Of a DNA stretch of 32,608 bases, positions 18,935 to 28,334 are shown piece after piece. The stretch comes from an uncultured Eubacterium sp. (GTDB lineage Bacteria > Bacillota_I > Bacilli_A > Erysipelotrichales > Erysipelotrichaceae): contig CAJFOG010000107.1 in NCBI GenBank assembly GCA_904395785.1, positions 1 through 32,608 on the forward strand, given 5' to 3'. The notes under the pieces are model-generated. The model saw only the letters and a program-made list of their open reading frames with translations, made no database searches and was not told where the DNA came from. Position numbers and translations under genes: made by a program. Each line of letters begins with the position of its first letter. Within the stretch, counting starts at the first letter, position 1.

Positions 18935-19327
18935 ATGAAAGTTAAGTTAATATTAAAACGTACACATCTATATTTGGATGAAAAATTAATACTACATAAT
19001 GGCGAGGCTTTTTTAAAGAAAGAAGATAACATTATGTATATTGAATATGTAGAAGAAGATGATGTAAAGGTTGAGGTGAAGGCTAGTGAAGATGAACTGT
19101 CTATTTTAAGAAATGGAGAGCATCGTAGTGAACTAGTGTTCATTCCAAATAAAAAAACTATTGGGAAAATCATTTCTGAGTATGGTGTACTTCCACTAGA
19201 AATTTATACGCGTAAATATATTCGAAATCATAATGTGGTTGCGTTAGAATATGACATTATACACGACGATGATGTTGTCGATAGTTTTCGTATGATTTGG
19301 AATATGAAGGAGGATATAAGGGCATGA
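18935..19327 (+). CDS. ywiB: DUF1934 family protein (YwiB-like)
   Basis: Small protein directly upstream of argS as in Bacillus; start corrected to ATG 18935 since track start 18854 precedes the -10 box. Confidence 0.75.
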   Translation: MKVKLILKRTHLYLDEKLILHNGEAFLKKEDNIMYIEYVEEDDVKVEVKASEDELSILRNGEHRSELVFIPNKKTIGKIISEYGVLPLEIYTRKYIRNHNVVALEYDIIHDDDVVDSFRMIWNMKEDIRA

Positions 19328-20967
19328 ATCAAATTGAAAAAGATTTAAAATTGGCATTAGCTAATGCGGTTAAAAAAGTATTTGATGTCGAAATGTCTGT
19401 TGATCAGATTGTTATTGAGATACCAAAAGATAAAAGTCATGGTGATTATTCTACAAATGTTGCTATGCAATTAACAAGAATTTTAAAAAATAATCCAAGA
19501 AAGATTGCGGAAGAACTTTTATCAGCTTTTGATTGTGAAGCAGCTTCTGTAGAAAGTTTTGAAATAGCTGGTCCTGGTTTTATTAACTTTGTAATTCAAA
19601 AAGCGTCTTTATCGCAAGTGATTACAAAAGTATTGGAAGAACAAGAAACTTATGGACATAATAACTCTGGAAATGGATTAAAAATTAATGTGGAGTATGT
19701 TTCTGCTAATCCAACGGGTGATTTGCACTTAGGTCATGCAAGAGGTGCTGCATGGGGAGATAGTATTACGCGTTTATTAAAAGCAAGTGGATACGATGTT
19801 ACTAGAGAATATTATGTGAATGATGCTGGAAACCAAATTGTGAATCTAGGTAAGTCATTGCAGGCGCGCTATCGTGAATGTCTTGGGTTAGATTATACAT
19901 TACCGGAAGATGGATATCATGGAGAAGATGTAAAAAACATTGCGATTGCCTTAGTTGAAAAGTATAATGATCAATATAAAGATGAAACAGAAGAAAATTT
20001 AAAATTCTTTAAAGAAAAAGGTATTGCCTATGAATTAGATAAAATTCGTAAAGATCTAGATAATTTCCGTGTACATTTTGATGTGTGGAGTAGTGAACAA
20101 AAAATCCGTGATGATGGTAAAGTAGAAGTAGCCTTAGATGTATTAGCTGAAAAAGGTTATACGTATGAACAAGATGGTGCTTTATGGTTTGCGACAACAC
20201 ATTTTGGTGATGATAAAGATCGTGTATTAAGAAAAACTGATGGTTCTTATACATATCTTGTACCTGATATTGCATATCATAAGGATAAGTTAGATCGTGG
20301 ATATGATGTGCTTGTTGATTTACTTGGAGCGGATCATCATGGATATATCCCACGTTTAAAAGCTAGTATTGAAGCATTAGGTAATAATCCTGAAAAATTA
20401 CAAGTGGACATTATTCAAATGGTTCGTTTAGTTGAAAACGGTGAAGAAGTAAAAATGAGTAAACGTTTAGGAAATGCGGTTACAATTCGTGATTTATGTA
20501 ATGAAGTTGGTGTAGATGCTGTACGTTACTTCTTTGTGCAAAGAGCTGTGGATACACACTTTGATTTTGATTTAGGTTTAGCTCGTAAACAAAGTAATGA
20601 TAATCCAGTGTTCTATGTACAATATGCACATGCTAGAATATGTTCTATTTTACGTCAAGCACCAGAATATGCGACTGTAAATAGTTACGAGTTGTTGACA
20701 CATGAAAAAGAAGTTGCATTAATGAAATATATTAATGAATTCTCTAGTGTAGTAGCAGATGCAGCAAAAACAAGAGCGCCACATAAAGTATGTAACTATA
20801 TTCAAAAATTAGCGCAACATTTCCATAGTTTCTATAATGCATGTAAAGTAATTGATACAGATAATGAAGTATTATCTGCGCAACGAGTTGCTTTATTAAA
20901 GGCAACAAAAATTACTTTGAAAAATGCGTTATATTTAATTGGTGTTGAGGCACCTGAAAAAATGTAG
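19324..20967 (+). CDS. argS: Arginyl-tRNA synthetase
   Basis: VEYVSANPTGDLHLGHARGAAWGDSI, YYVNDAGNQI, MSKRLGNAVTIRDL; ATGA overlap with the upstream gene. Confidence 0.96.
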   Translation: MNQIEKDLKLALANAVKKVFDVEMSVDQIVIEIPKDKSHGDYSTNVAMQLTRILKNNPRKIAEELLSAFDCEAASVESFEIAGPGFINFVIQKASLSQVITKVLEEQETYGHNNSGNGLKINVEYVSANPTGDLHLGHARGAAWGDSITRLLKASGYDVTREYYVNDAGNQIVNLGKSLQARYRECLGLDYTLPEDGYHGEDVKNIAIALVEKYNDQYKDETEENLKFFKEKGIAYELDKIRKDLDNFRVHFDVWSSEQKIRDDGKVEVALDVLAEKGYTYEQDGALWFATTHFGDDKDRVLRKTDGSYTYLVPDIAYHKDKLDRGYDVLVDLLGADHHGYIPRLKASIEALGNNPEKLQVDIIQMVRLVENGEEVKMSKRLGNAVTIRDLCNEVGVDAVRYFFVQRAVDTHFDFDLGLARKQSNDNPVFYVQYAHARICSILRQAPEYATVNSYELLTHEKEVALMKYINEFSSVVADAAKTRAPHKVCNYIQKLAQHFHSFYNACKVIDTDNEVLSAQRVALLKATKITLKNALYLIGVEAPEKM

Positions 20968-20973
20968 GAGGAA

Positions 20974-21306
20974 TTGATGATTATGAAAAAAGCGATGATT
21001 GATGTAGCTTTTGATATACTATCTAGCAAAAACAGTGGAGAAACTTTTGTTGAATTATGGAAAGAAGTTTGTGAAATTATCGGATTTACAAAAGAACAAG
21101 AAGAAGATAATATTGCACAGTTTTATAGTGATTTATCAATAGATGATCGTTTTGTTTGTTTCGGAGGCAACAAATGGGATTTACGTGAACGTCATACGTA
21201 TAATGAAGTAGTAGTTGATACTGAAGAAATCTTAATTGATGAAGACAGTGATGATATTTCTGACTATGATGTAGAAGAAACTACAAAAGAAAGTGAAGAC
21301 TATTAA
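20974..21306 (+). CDS. rpoE: DNA-directed RNA polymerase subunit delta
   Basis: FDILSSKNSGETFVELWKEVCEIIGFTKEQEEDNIAQFYSDLSIDDRFVCFGGNKWDLRERH, acidic tail, next to argS. Confidence 0.9.
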   Translation: MMIMKKAMIDVAFDILSSKNSGETFVELWKEVCEIIGFTKEQEEDNIAQFYSDLSIDDRFVCFGGNKWDLRERHTYNEVVVDTEEILIDEDSDDISDYDVEETTKESEDY

Positions 21307-21313
21307 TTAAAGA

Positions 21314-21346
21314 AAAAAGGGTAAACGTATATGGGTTACCCTTTTT
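21314..21346 (+). terminator. Intrinsic terminator after rpoE
   Basis: AAAAAGGGTAA…TTACCCTTTTT. Confidence 0.8.
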
Positions 21347-21474
21347 ACTATTTAGATGATTATGTGATTATCGCAGTTAATAGCATTTATTTTTGATTTT
21401 AGATGGATAATACTTTTCAAATAGGAAAAAATGAAGTAGAATATACTTGTAAAAAAGTATAAGGAGGAAATACA

Positions 21475-22341
21475 ATGTTAGTATCAGCAACTGAAATGAT
21501 TAAAAAAGCACACGAAGGACATTATGCAATTGGTGCTTTTAACATTAACAACTTAGAATGGACAAAAGCTATTTTAGCTGCTGCTGAAGAAGCGAAATCT
21601 CCTGTTATGTTAGGAGTTTCTGAAGGTGCAGCAAAATACATGTGTGGATTTAAAACTGTAGCTAATATGGTTAAAGAAATTCACGATGCAATGGGAATTA
21701 CAGTACCAGTAGCATTACACTTAGACCACGGATCATATGAAGGGGCGAAAGCAGCTATTGAAGCTGGATTTACTTCAGTAATGTTCGATGGTTCTCACTA
21801 CCCATTTGAAGAAAACTTAGCAAAATCAAAAGAAATGATTGAATTAGCTCACTCTAAAGGAATTTCTATCGAATGTGAAGTTGGTGGAATCGGTGGGGAA
21901 GAAGATGGAGTTGTTTCTAACGGTGAATTAGCTGATCCAGAAGAATGTGGAACAATCGCTGCATTAGGTGTTGATTTCTTAGCTGCTGGAATTGGAAACA
22001 TCCACGGTAAATACCCAGCTGACTGGAAAGGATTAAGCTTTGAACGTTTAGAAGAAATTCAAAAAACAACAAATGGAAAACCATTAGTATTACACGGTGG
22101 TTCAGGAATTCCTGCTGATCAAGTAGCAAAAGCTATCTCTTTAGGTGTTTCTAAAATTAACGTTAACACTGAGTTACAATTAGAATTTGCTGCTGCTACT
22201 CGTAAATACATCGAAGCTGGAAAAGACAACGAAGGTAAAGGATATGACCCTCGTAAACTATTAAAACCAGGTTGTGATGCAATTACTGCAAAAGTAAAAG
22301 CAATGATGGAAGAATTTGGTTCTGCTGGTAAAGCTGAATAA
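21475..22341 (+). CDS. fba: Class II fructose-1,6-bisphosphate aldolase
   Basis: AIGAFNINNLEW, VALHLDHGSYEGAKAAIEAGFTSVMFDGSHYPFEENL, LVLHGGSGIPADQVAKAISLGVSKINVNTE. Confidence 0.95.
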   Translation: MLVSATEMIKKAHEGHYAIGAFNINNLEWTKAILAAAEEAKSPVMLGVSEGAAKYMCGFKTVANMVKEIHDAMGITVPVALHLDHGSYEGAKAAIEAGFTSVMFDGSHYPFEENLAKSKEMIELAHSKGISIECEVGGIGGEEDGVVSNGELADPEECGTIAALGVDFLAAGIGNIHGKYPADWKGLSFERLEEIQKTTNGKPLVLHGGSGIPADQVAKAISLGVSKINVNTELQLEFAAATRKYIEAGKDNEGKGYDPRKLLKPGCDAITAKVKAMMEEFGSAGKAE

Positions 22342-22344
22342 TTC

Positions 22345-22383
22345 ATACAAAAAAAAGATCTCGTATGAGGTCTTTTTTTGTAT
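22345..22383. terminator. Intrinsic terminator after fba
   Basis: ATACAAAAAAAAGATCTCGTATGAGGTCTTTTTTTGTAT. Confidence 0.8.
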
Positions 22384-22423
22384 AAGGCTAAACTTGTTAT
22401 AAGTTTTCATATAAAAAACCACA

Positions 22424-23107
22424 TTACGTGGTTTCATGTTTTTGTTTATAATAATGATAATATTTATATATCAGATATATAATGTAAGCACCTAATAAAT
22501 TTAAGATAAAATCATCAATATCCATAGAGCCTGTAAGAGTTAAAAATTGGAGTATTTCTACACTACATATGATTAATATCATTGTCAAAATAAAATATTT
22601 AGTTTTATGCATAATAGGAAATAGTGTTGGTAGAAAATAAGCAAAAGGTGCAAAAGCGATAATATTACCAAAAATATTTAAAAAAGCAATTTGTTGATAG
22701 TAGGTAGAGTATGGGATAATAGATATCATAGATTGAATTGTATAAAAAGGTTGTAGGTTTGTATTGTGTTGCCATTGCTGGGATAATGCATGTAAATAGG
22801 AATCTTGTAGATTCACTTGGTCACGGGAAAACTCGCTGGCAAAAAATAATAGATGACATAATTGTGAAATATACACAATAAAAATCACAATATGAAATAT
22901 ATGTATATTTTTCTGTTGTCTAGAAATAGGTAAGTGTTTGTTATATAACATCACAATTAAATATGATGATAAAGAAAATAATAAAGTTGCTTGTATACGT
23001 AAAAAAAGGTTAGTTTGATGAGGGAAGAAAAAAAGCAGTAGGCATAAGCTATATAAGGCTATGAAAATAGATGTATAAAATAATAGTTTATGAAGATGTT
23101 TAGACAT
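22424..23107 (-). CDS. VanZ family membrane protein
   Basis: Multi-pass; NIFGNIIAFAPFAYFLPTLFP and VEILQFLTLTGSMDIDDFILNLLGAYIIYLIY are VanZ-like. Confidence 0.85.
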   Translation of the reverse strand: MSKHLHKLLFYTSIFIALYSLCLLLFFFPHQTNLFLRIQATLLFSLSSYLIVMLYNKHLPISRQQKNIHIFHIVIFIVYISQLCHLLFFASEFSRDQVNLQDSYLHALSQQWQHNTNLQPFYTIQSMISIIPYSTYYQQIAFLNIFGNIIAFAPFAYFLPTLFPIMHKTKYFILTMILIICSVEILQFLTLTGSMDIDDFILNLLGAYIIYLIYKYYHYYKQKHETT

Positions 23108-23344
23108 GCAGTTTCCTCCTTAGATATGTTTATTATGATAGCGTAGTTTTAATAGTTTCTCAAGAGTGTTTTTCTTAATTTTCGTACGTTTATTGTCGTT
23201 TTATGAAAGTAAAGAATCTAGTAAGTTTTCTAAACAGCTAAGTATTAAAATTGATAATTTTGTAGTATAATGGTAACAGTGAATATCAATAGTGTATAAA
23301 ACTAGAATAGTAGATATGATAAATGTGTAAAAGGAGATATCAAG

Positions 23345-24796
23345 ATGGTTAAAAATGATCAAGGATTGTCTAAAAAACAAACTTTAAAGTATCGTTATTT
23401 GACAAAAGAAGATGGAAAAGAGTTATTGTTGGCATATATGTTAGATTTATGTATTATGCTTTCTCCGATGATGATTTGGAATATTATAATGCTTGCGGTA
23501 TTAGGTAGCTTATTAAGTATAGCAGGTATTTTTATTGCGGATATTTTTGTAGGTGTATTTATGGTGTTTACCTTATTTATTTTAAACGCAAAAATTATGA
23601 AGAAAACAAAAGGATGTACATATGGAATGTATCATTTTGGATTTCGTATTATTCACAAAGATGGTAAAATGGCAACAAGTAAGATGTGTTGGAAACGTGA
23701 AGTATTTGGAACAAGTATTCCTTTTGTTATTTTGATGATTTTTACAAATATTTTTGGATTGATCGTGTATTGGGCTATTAATATGCTTGTGGTATGTATA
23801 GATAAACATCATCGAAGTATTATTGATTTTTTCACGAAAACATGTGTTGTGAAAATGGAAGAAGTAGAAGATGAACTTCAAGTGGTAGAAGAAACTAAAG
23901 AGGAGATTGTGGAAAAGCTGAATACAATAGACTTACGTGTTCATTCTAATTTTAGTGCACAAGGAATCTATAATGTAGAAGAGTTGTTTCAAATGGCAGT
24001 ACGTAAAGGAATTAAAACCTTATCCATTACAGACTTTAATAGTGCAAAAGCGAATGCTGTTGCATTACGTATGAGCGAGTTGTATCATCTACAATATATT
24101 CCTGGTATAGAATTAAGTGCACAATACCGTAATCATAAAATAAGAGTGTTGGCGTATTTTATTGATTATAAGAATGAATTATTTACAACAATAGAAAATA
24201 CAAGTTTATTGAATGAAAAAAAAGCGAGTGTCGAGCGTATTCGTCGCTTTGAGTATTATTTACAAATGCAAATTCCTACGGAACAATTATTAAGAAATAA
24301 TCGTTATCAAAGAATTACTGGTAAGATGATTGCACATCATGTATTATCAAGAGAAGAATATGTACACTGTAGTATTTTACAAGAATATCGAAATATGTCA
24401 TTAGATAAGGCGATTGATGGGTTAGTTAAACGTTATTTTGTGAAAGGAAGACCATGCTATGTGGAAGTAGAGTGTCCTCCTTTACAAGATATATTGGATG
24501 TTGTTAGTTTAAGTAATGGTGTAGCGATTTTAGCGGATGCCGCATATTTGTTGGATGAAAAAGAAATATTAGAAGAAATTTTAGATTGTGGTATTGAAGG
24601 AATTGAAGTATTTCAATCTTCATATACGAGATCTATGATGGCTTCCTTGTTACAAATTGCACAACGTAAGAAGTTGTTTATTACTTGTGGAAGTAATTTT
24701 TATGGAGAACAAAAAAATATAGATTTAGGATTATGTCGTTGTCCAAAAGATGCGGAGTCTTTAGTAAAACTGTTTATTGATACAAGAAAAGACTAG
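23345..24796 (+). CDS. RDD-family membrane domain fused to a degenerate PHP-like domain
   Basis: N-term …LLLAYMLDLCIML…CIDKHHRSIIDFFTKTCVV (RDD-like); C-term IDLRVHSNFSAQGIYNVEELFQMA…LSITDFNSA…IPGIELSAQYRNHKIRVLAYFID…GIEGIEVFQSSYT…FITCGSNFYGE aligns with the PHP motif series. Confidence 0.75.
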   Translation: MVKNDQGLSKKQTLKYRYLTKEDGKELLLAYMLDLCIMLSPMMIWNIIMLAVLGSLLSIAGIFIADIFVGVFMVFTLFILNAKIMKKTKGCTYGMYHFGFRIIHKDGKMATSKMCWKREVFGTSIPFVILMIFTNIFGLIVYWAINMLVVCIDKHHRSIIDFFTKTCVVKMEEVEDELQVVEETKEEIVEKLNTIDLRVHSNFSAQGIYNVEELFQMAVRKGIKTLSITDFNSAKANAVALRMSELYHLQYIPGIELSAQYRNHKIRVLAYFIDYKNELFTTIENTSLLNEKKASVERIRRFEYYLQMQIPTEQLLRNNRYQRITGKMIAHHVLSREEYVHCSILQEYRNMSLDKAIDGLVKRYFVKGRPCYVEVECPPLQDILDVVSLSNGVAILADAAYLLDEKEILEEILDCGIEGIEVFQSSYTRSMMASLLQIAQRKKLFITCGSNFYGEQKNIDLGLCRCPKDAESLVKLFIDTRKD

Positions 24797-24877
24797 AATT
24801 TTAATAGTATTACTTGAAAAAAATAAAAAATATAATAAAATTGTAATGTTAGTTTATAAATAATGGAGGTATATCTC

Positions 24878-25789
24878 ATGTATGATATTTGTATTATTGG
24901 TGCAGGATCTGCAGGTATAAGTAGTGCAGTTTATGCAGCAAGTCGTGGAAAAAAAGTAGCAATTTTTGAAGGTGATGCTATTGGAGGAAGAATTCGTGAA
25001 GTCTCTAATGTAACACACTATGCTGGAATTATGGAAATAGAAGAAGGTAATAGCTTTGTAGAGCGCATGGAAACACAATTACGTTCATATCCAATTGATT
25101 TAATTGAAGAAAAAGTTGTGAAAGCTGAATTAACAGGTGATGTGAAAAAAGTTTACACAGACAATGAATGTTATGAAGCAAAAGCAGTTATTATTGCAGG
25201 AGGTACTTCTGCACGTGAATTAGATTTACCGGGATTAAAAGAATTTGAAGGAAAAGGTACTGGATTAAATGCAGCAAGAGATGCACAAACATATGAAGGA
25301 AAAGATGTATTTGTAATTGGTGGTGCTGATGGTGCAGTAAAAGAAGCTATTTATTTATCTAAATTTGCGAAAAAAGTTACGATTATTCACTTTGAAGATA
25401 CATTAGGAACAATTTCTGAATTCCTAGATGCATTAGTGAAGAAAAATAATATTAAAGTTCGTTTACATGCTCGTTTATTTGCGGTAGAAGGTGAAACTTG
25501 TGCGGATCGTATCATTTTAGAAGATGTTCACACAGGGAAAAAACAGTATATTGAAGCTCCAGGATGTGGTGTATTTATTTATGCGGGATCTTTACCTAAT
25601 ACACAATTATATCCTGAATTAGAAAAAGAAGATGGATACTTAGTGGTAGATAAACATCAAGCAACAAATATTCCTGGTGTATTTGCAGCTGGTGATATTT
25701 GTGCAAAACAAGTTCGTCAAGTCGCAACAGCGGTAAATGATGGATGTATTGCAGGTATTAATGCAGCAGACTACATTGATGGGAAGTAA
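24878..25789 (+). CDS. NAD(P)/FAD-dependent oxidoreductase, thioredoxin-reductase fold, lacking the CxxC motif
   Basis: CIIGAGSAGISSAVYAASRGKKVAIFE (FAD), VFVIGGADGAVKEAIYLSKFAKKVTIIH (second Rossmann), GVFAAGDICAKQVRQVATAVNDGCIAGINAADYI; start ATG 24878 behind GGAGGT. Confidence 0.85.
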   Translation: MYDICIIGAGSAGISSAVYAASRGKKVAIFEGDAIGGRIREVSNVTHYAGIMEIEEGNSFVERMETQLRSYPIDLIEEKVVKAELTGDVKKVYTDNECYEAKAVIIAGGTSARELDLPGLKEFEGKGTGLNAARDAQTYEGKDVFVIGGADGAVKEAIYLSKFAKKVTIIHFEDTLGTISEFLDALVKKNNIKVRLHARLFAVEGETCADRIILEDVHTGKKQYIEAPGCGVFIYAGSLPNTQLYPELEKEDGYLVVDKHQATNIPGVFAAGDICAKQVRQVATAVNDGCIAGINAADYIDGK

Positions 25790-25803
25790 TTATAAAATAT
25801 AGG

Positions 25804-25832
25804 TTGTCAATTACTAGAATTTTCTATATAAT
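25804..25832 (+). promoter_or_regulatory. Promoter of the T-box-metG transcript
   Basis: TTGTCA 25804-25809, 17-bp spacer, TATAAT 25827-25832. Confidence 0.7.
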
Positions 25833-25839
25833 AATGATA

Positions 25840-26057
25840 AATGGTGATGATAGGAAGAGTATATATCTGAAAACTGATAGAGAGTGAATGGTTGGTGGAA
25901 ATTCATAGGAATAGGATATAGAAGATGGTCCTTGAACTGCTTTTTCGATAATGGTAGGGAAAGCCGTATATCTGCGTTAAAGATTTAAGGTGTACAGTAT
26001 GTACATGAATAAAGGTGGTAACACGAATCTCTCGTCCTTTGATGAGAGATTTTTTTA
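25840..26057 (+). ncRNA. T-box riboswitch (candidate Met specifier ATG) with terminator/antiterminator
   Basis: Stem I-like region with AGAGAG…GGTTGGTGG, T-box sequence AAGGTGGTAACACG (~26012-26025), terminator ATCTCTC…GAGAGATTTTTTT; candidate specifier ATG 25925-25927 on the 3' side of the specifier loop. Confidence 0.9.
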
Positions 26058-26075
26058 TAAATAAGGAGGAGTATT

Positions 26076-28022
26076 ATGTGTAATAGTAAAAAACCATATT
26101 TTATTACAACTGCAATTGCATATACATCGGGAAAACCACACATTGGAAATACATACGAAATTGTGTTAACGGATGCGATAGCTAGATATAAGCGTCAACA
26201 AGGATATGATGTATTTTTTCAAACAGGTACTGATGAACATGGACAAAAAATAGAGGAAAAAGCAAAAGAAGCTGGTATTACACCAAAGCAGTTTGTGGAT
26301 AATGTTGCGAAAATTGTGAAAGATAGCTTTGATCAAATGAACACTTCATATGATTACTTTATTCGTACAACAGATGAATATCATGAAAAACAAGTACAAA
26401 AAATCTTTAAAAAACTATATGAAAAAGGAGATATTTACAAAAGTACATATGAAGGTATGTATTGTACACCTTGTGAGTCATTTTGGACAGAGAGTCAATT
26501 ACAAGATGGATGTTGTCCAGATTGTGGACGTTCTGTACAAAAAGCTACTGAGGAAGCATATTTCTTTAAAATGCAAAAATATGCAGATCGTTTAATTCAA
26601 TATATTGAAGATCACCCGGAATTTATTCAACCAGAATCAAGAAAAAATGAAATGTTGAATAACTTCTTAAAACCTGGTTTACAAGATTTATGTGTTTCAC
26701 GTACCTCATTTACTTGGGGAATTCCTGTAGATTTTGATCCAAAACATGTTGTATATGTATGGATTGATGCTTTAACAAACTACATTACATCATTAGGATA
26801 TGATGCAGATGGAAATCATCATGAGAATTTTAAAAAATATTGGCCAGCAGATGTACATATTATTGGAAAAGATATTTTACGTTTTCATACCATTTATTGG
26901 CCAATTATGTTAATGGCATTAGATTTACCATTACCAAAACAAGTATTTGGTCATCCATGGTTACTTGTGGGGGATGGAAAGATGTCAAAATCTAAAGGAA
27001 ATGCAATTTATGCGGATGAATTAGTACATTATTTCGGAGTAGATGCTGTACGTTATTTTGTATTACATGAAATGCCATTTGCGCAAGATGGTACAATTAC
27101 ATGGGACTTAATGATAGAGCGTATTAACTCAGATTTAGCAAATATCCTTGGTAACTTAGTAAACCGTACTATTTCTATGCAAAATAAATATTTTGGTGGA
27201 ATTATAAGTAATCCATTAGAAAAAGAAGCAATTGATGATGAATTAATTCAATTAGCATTAGATACACCAAAACGTGTAGAAAAAGCAATGGAAACATTAC
27301 ATGTAGGACAAGCGATTGATGAAATCTTTACATTATTAAAACGTTGTAACAAATACATTGATGAAACTACACCTTGGGTGTTAGGAAAAGATGAAACGAA
27401 AAAAGATCGTTTAGCGACTGTACTGTACAACTTATTAGAAAGCATTCGTTTTGCAGGTGTGTTACTACAAAGTTTTATGCCAGATACAGCAGAAAAAATG
27501 CTTGATGAATTAAGTACATCTATGTGTGATATAGGTAGCTTAAAAGAATTTGGAAACCTAGAATGTGGACGTACATTAGATAGTAAACCAGAAATTTTAT
27601 TTGCACGTATTGATGCGAAAGAATTTATGGAAAAATTAGAAGCTGATAAAAAACAAGAAACAAATAAAGTAGAGAAAAAAGAACATGTAGATGAAGTAGC
27701 AGAAATTACAATCGAAGACTTCACAAAAATTCAATTAAAAGTAGGAACAGTAATTTCAGCAGAAAAGCATCCAAAAGCAGATCGTTTACTTGTGGAAAAA
27801 GTGGACTTAGGTGATGAAGTTCGTCAAATTGTCAGTGGGATTGCATCTAACTTTACACCAGAGCAATTAATTGGTCGTAAAGTAGTTGTTGTGTCTAATT
27901 TAAAACCTGTAAAATTACGTGGTGTAGAAAGTCAAGGAATGATTTTGTGTGCTGCCAATGATGAAGATTTAGATATTGTAAGTATTACAAAAAATCTACC
28001 AAATGGTACAATCGTAAGGTAA
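26076..28022 (+). CDS. metG: Methionyl-tRNA synthetase with C-terminal tRNA-binding domain
   Basis: AYTSGKPHIGNTYEIVLTDAIARY, CTPCESFW…CCPDCGR zinc knuckle, KMSKSKGNAI, C-terminal FTKIQLKVGTVISAEKHPKADRLLVEKVDLG…QIVSGIA. Confidence 0.96.
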   Translation: MCNSKKPYFITTAIAYTSGKPHIGNTYEIVLTDAIARYKRQQGYDVFFQTGTDEHGQKIEEKAKEAGITPKQFVDNVAKIVKDSFDQMNTSYDYFIRTTDEYHEKQVQKIFKKLYEKGDIYKSTYEGMYCTPCESFWTESQLQDGCCPDCGRSVQKATEEAYFFKMQKYADRLIQYIEDHPEFIQPESRKNEMLNNFLKPGLQDLCVSRTSFTWGIPVDFDPKHVVYVWIDALTNYITSLGYDADGNHHENFKKYWPADVHIIGKDILRFHTIYWPIMLMALDLPLPKQVFGHPWLLVGDGKMSKSKGNAIYADELVHYFGVDAVRYFVLHEMPFAQDGTITWDLMIERINSDLANILGNLVNRTISMQNKYFGGIISNPLEKEAIDDELIQLALDTPKRVEKAMETLHVGQAIDEIFTLLKRCNKYIDETTPWVLGKDETKKDRLATVLYNLLESIRFAGVLLQSFMPDTAEKMLDELSTSMCDIGSLKEFGNLECGRTLDSKPEILFARIDAKEFMEKLEADKKQETNKVEKKEHVDEVAEITIEDFTKIQLKVGTVISAEKHPKADRLLVEKVDLGDEVRQIVSGIASNFTPEQLIGRKVVVVSNLKPVKLRGVESQGMILCAANDEDLDIVSITKNLPNGTIVR

Positions 28023-28023
28023 T

Positions 28024-28221
28024 ATGAAACAGAAGCAAAAGTTTCAATTATACGCGATTACAATATTATTGTGTATAATATCAATAGCTTTCTTAATAAA
28101 AGGTATTCAAAAAAATAGTATTGCATATGTAATAGTTTCTATCGTATTGGCTATATTGATGTTGACAAGAATTGCGATTTTACGTTATTTAAGAAAGCAT
28201 GACATCGATAATTTTCAATAA
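28024..28221 (+). CDS. Small two-TM membrane protein of unknown function
   Basis: ATG one base after the metG stop; two hydrophobic helices (AITILLCIISIAFLIKG, AYVIVSIVLAILMLTRIAIL). Confidence 0.6.
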   Translation: MKQKQKFQLYAITILLCIISIAFLIKGIQKNSIAYVIVSIVLAILMLTRIAILRYLRKHDIDNFQ

Positions 28222-28249
28222 ATTTAAGTCTAGAATTTTTAGGAAATAC

Positions 28250-28278
28250 TTGCGAATAAAAGTAATACTTGATATAAT
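28250..28278 (+). promoter_or_regulatory. Promoter of rpmE
   Basis: TTGCGA 28250-28255, 17-bp spacer, TATAAT 28273-28278. Confidence 0.65.
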
Positions 28279-28334
28279 AGTGAAGAACTTACTTTGGACT
28301 CGCATGAAGTCTAAGGCGGAAGGAGAGTTAAATT

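Noticed and set aside
18892-19173. Minus-strand 93-aa ORF
   Set aside because: Antisense to the DUF1934 gene; Ser/Phe-rich shadow of a Lys/Glu-rich coding strand.
24878-25789. Thioredoxin reductase (trxB) label
   Set aside because: Redox CxxC is absent, so I left the symbol blank.
26350-26595. Alternative-frame plus ORF within metG (also 28390-28584 overlapping rpmE)
   Set aside because: Frame-shifted readings of well-supported genes.
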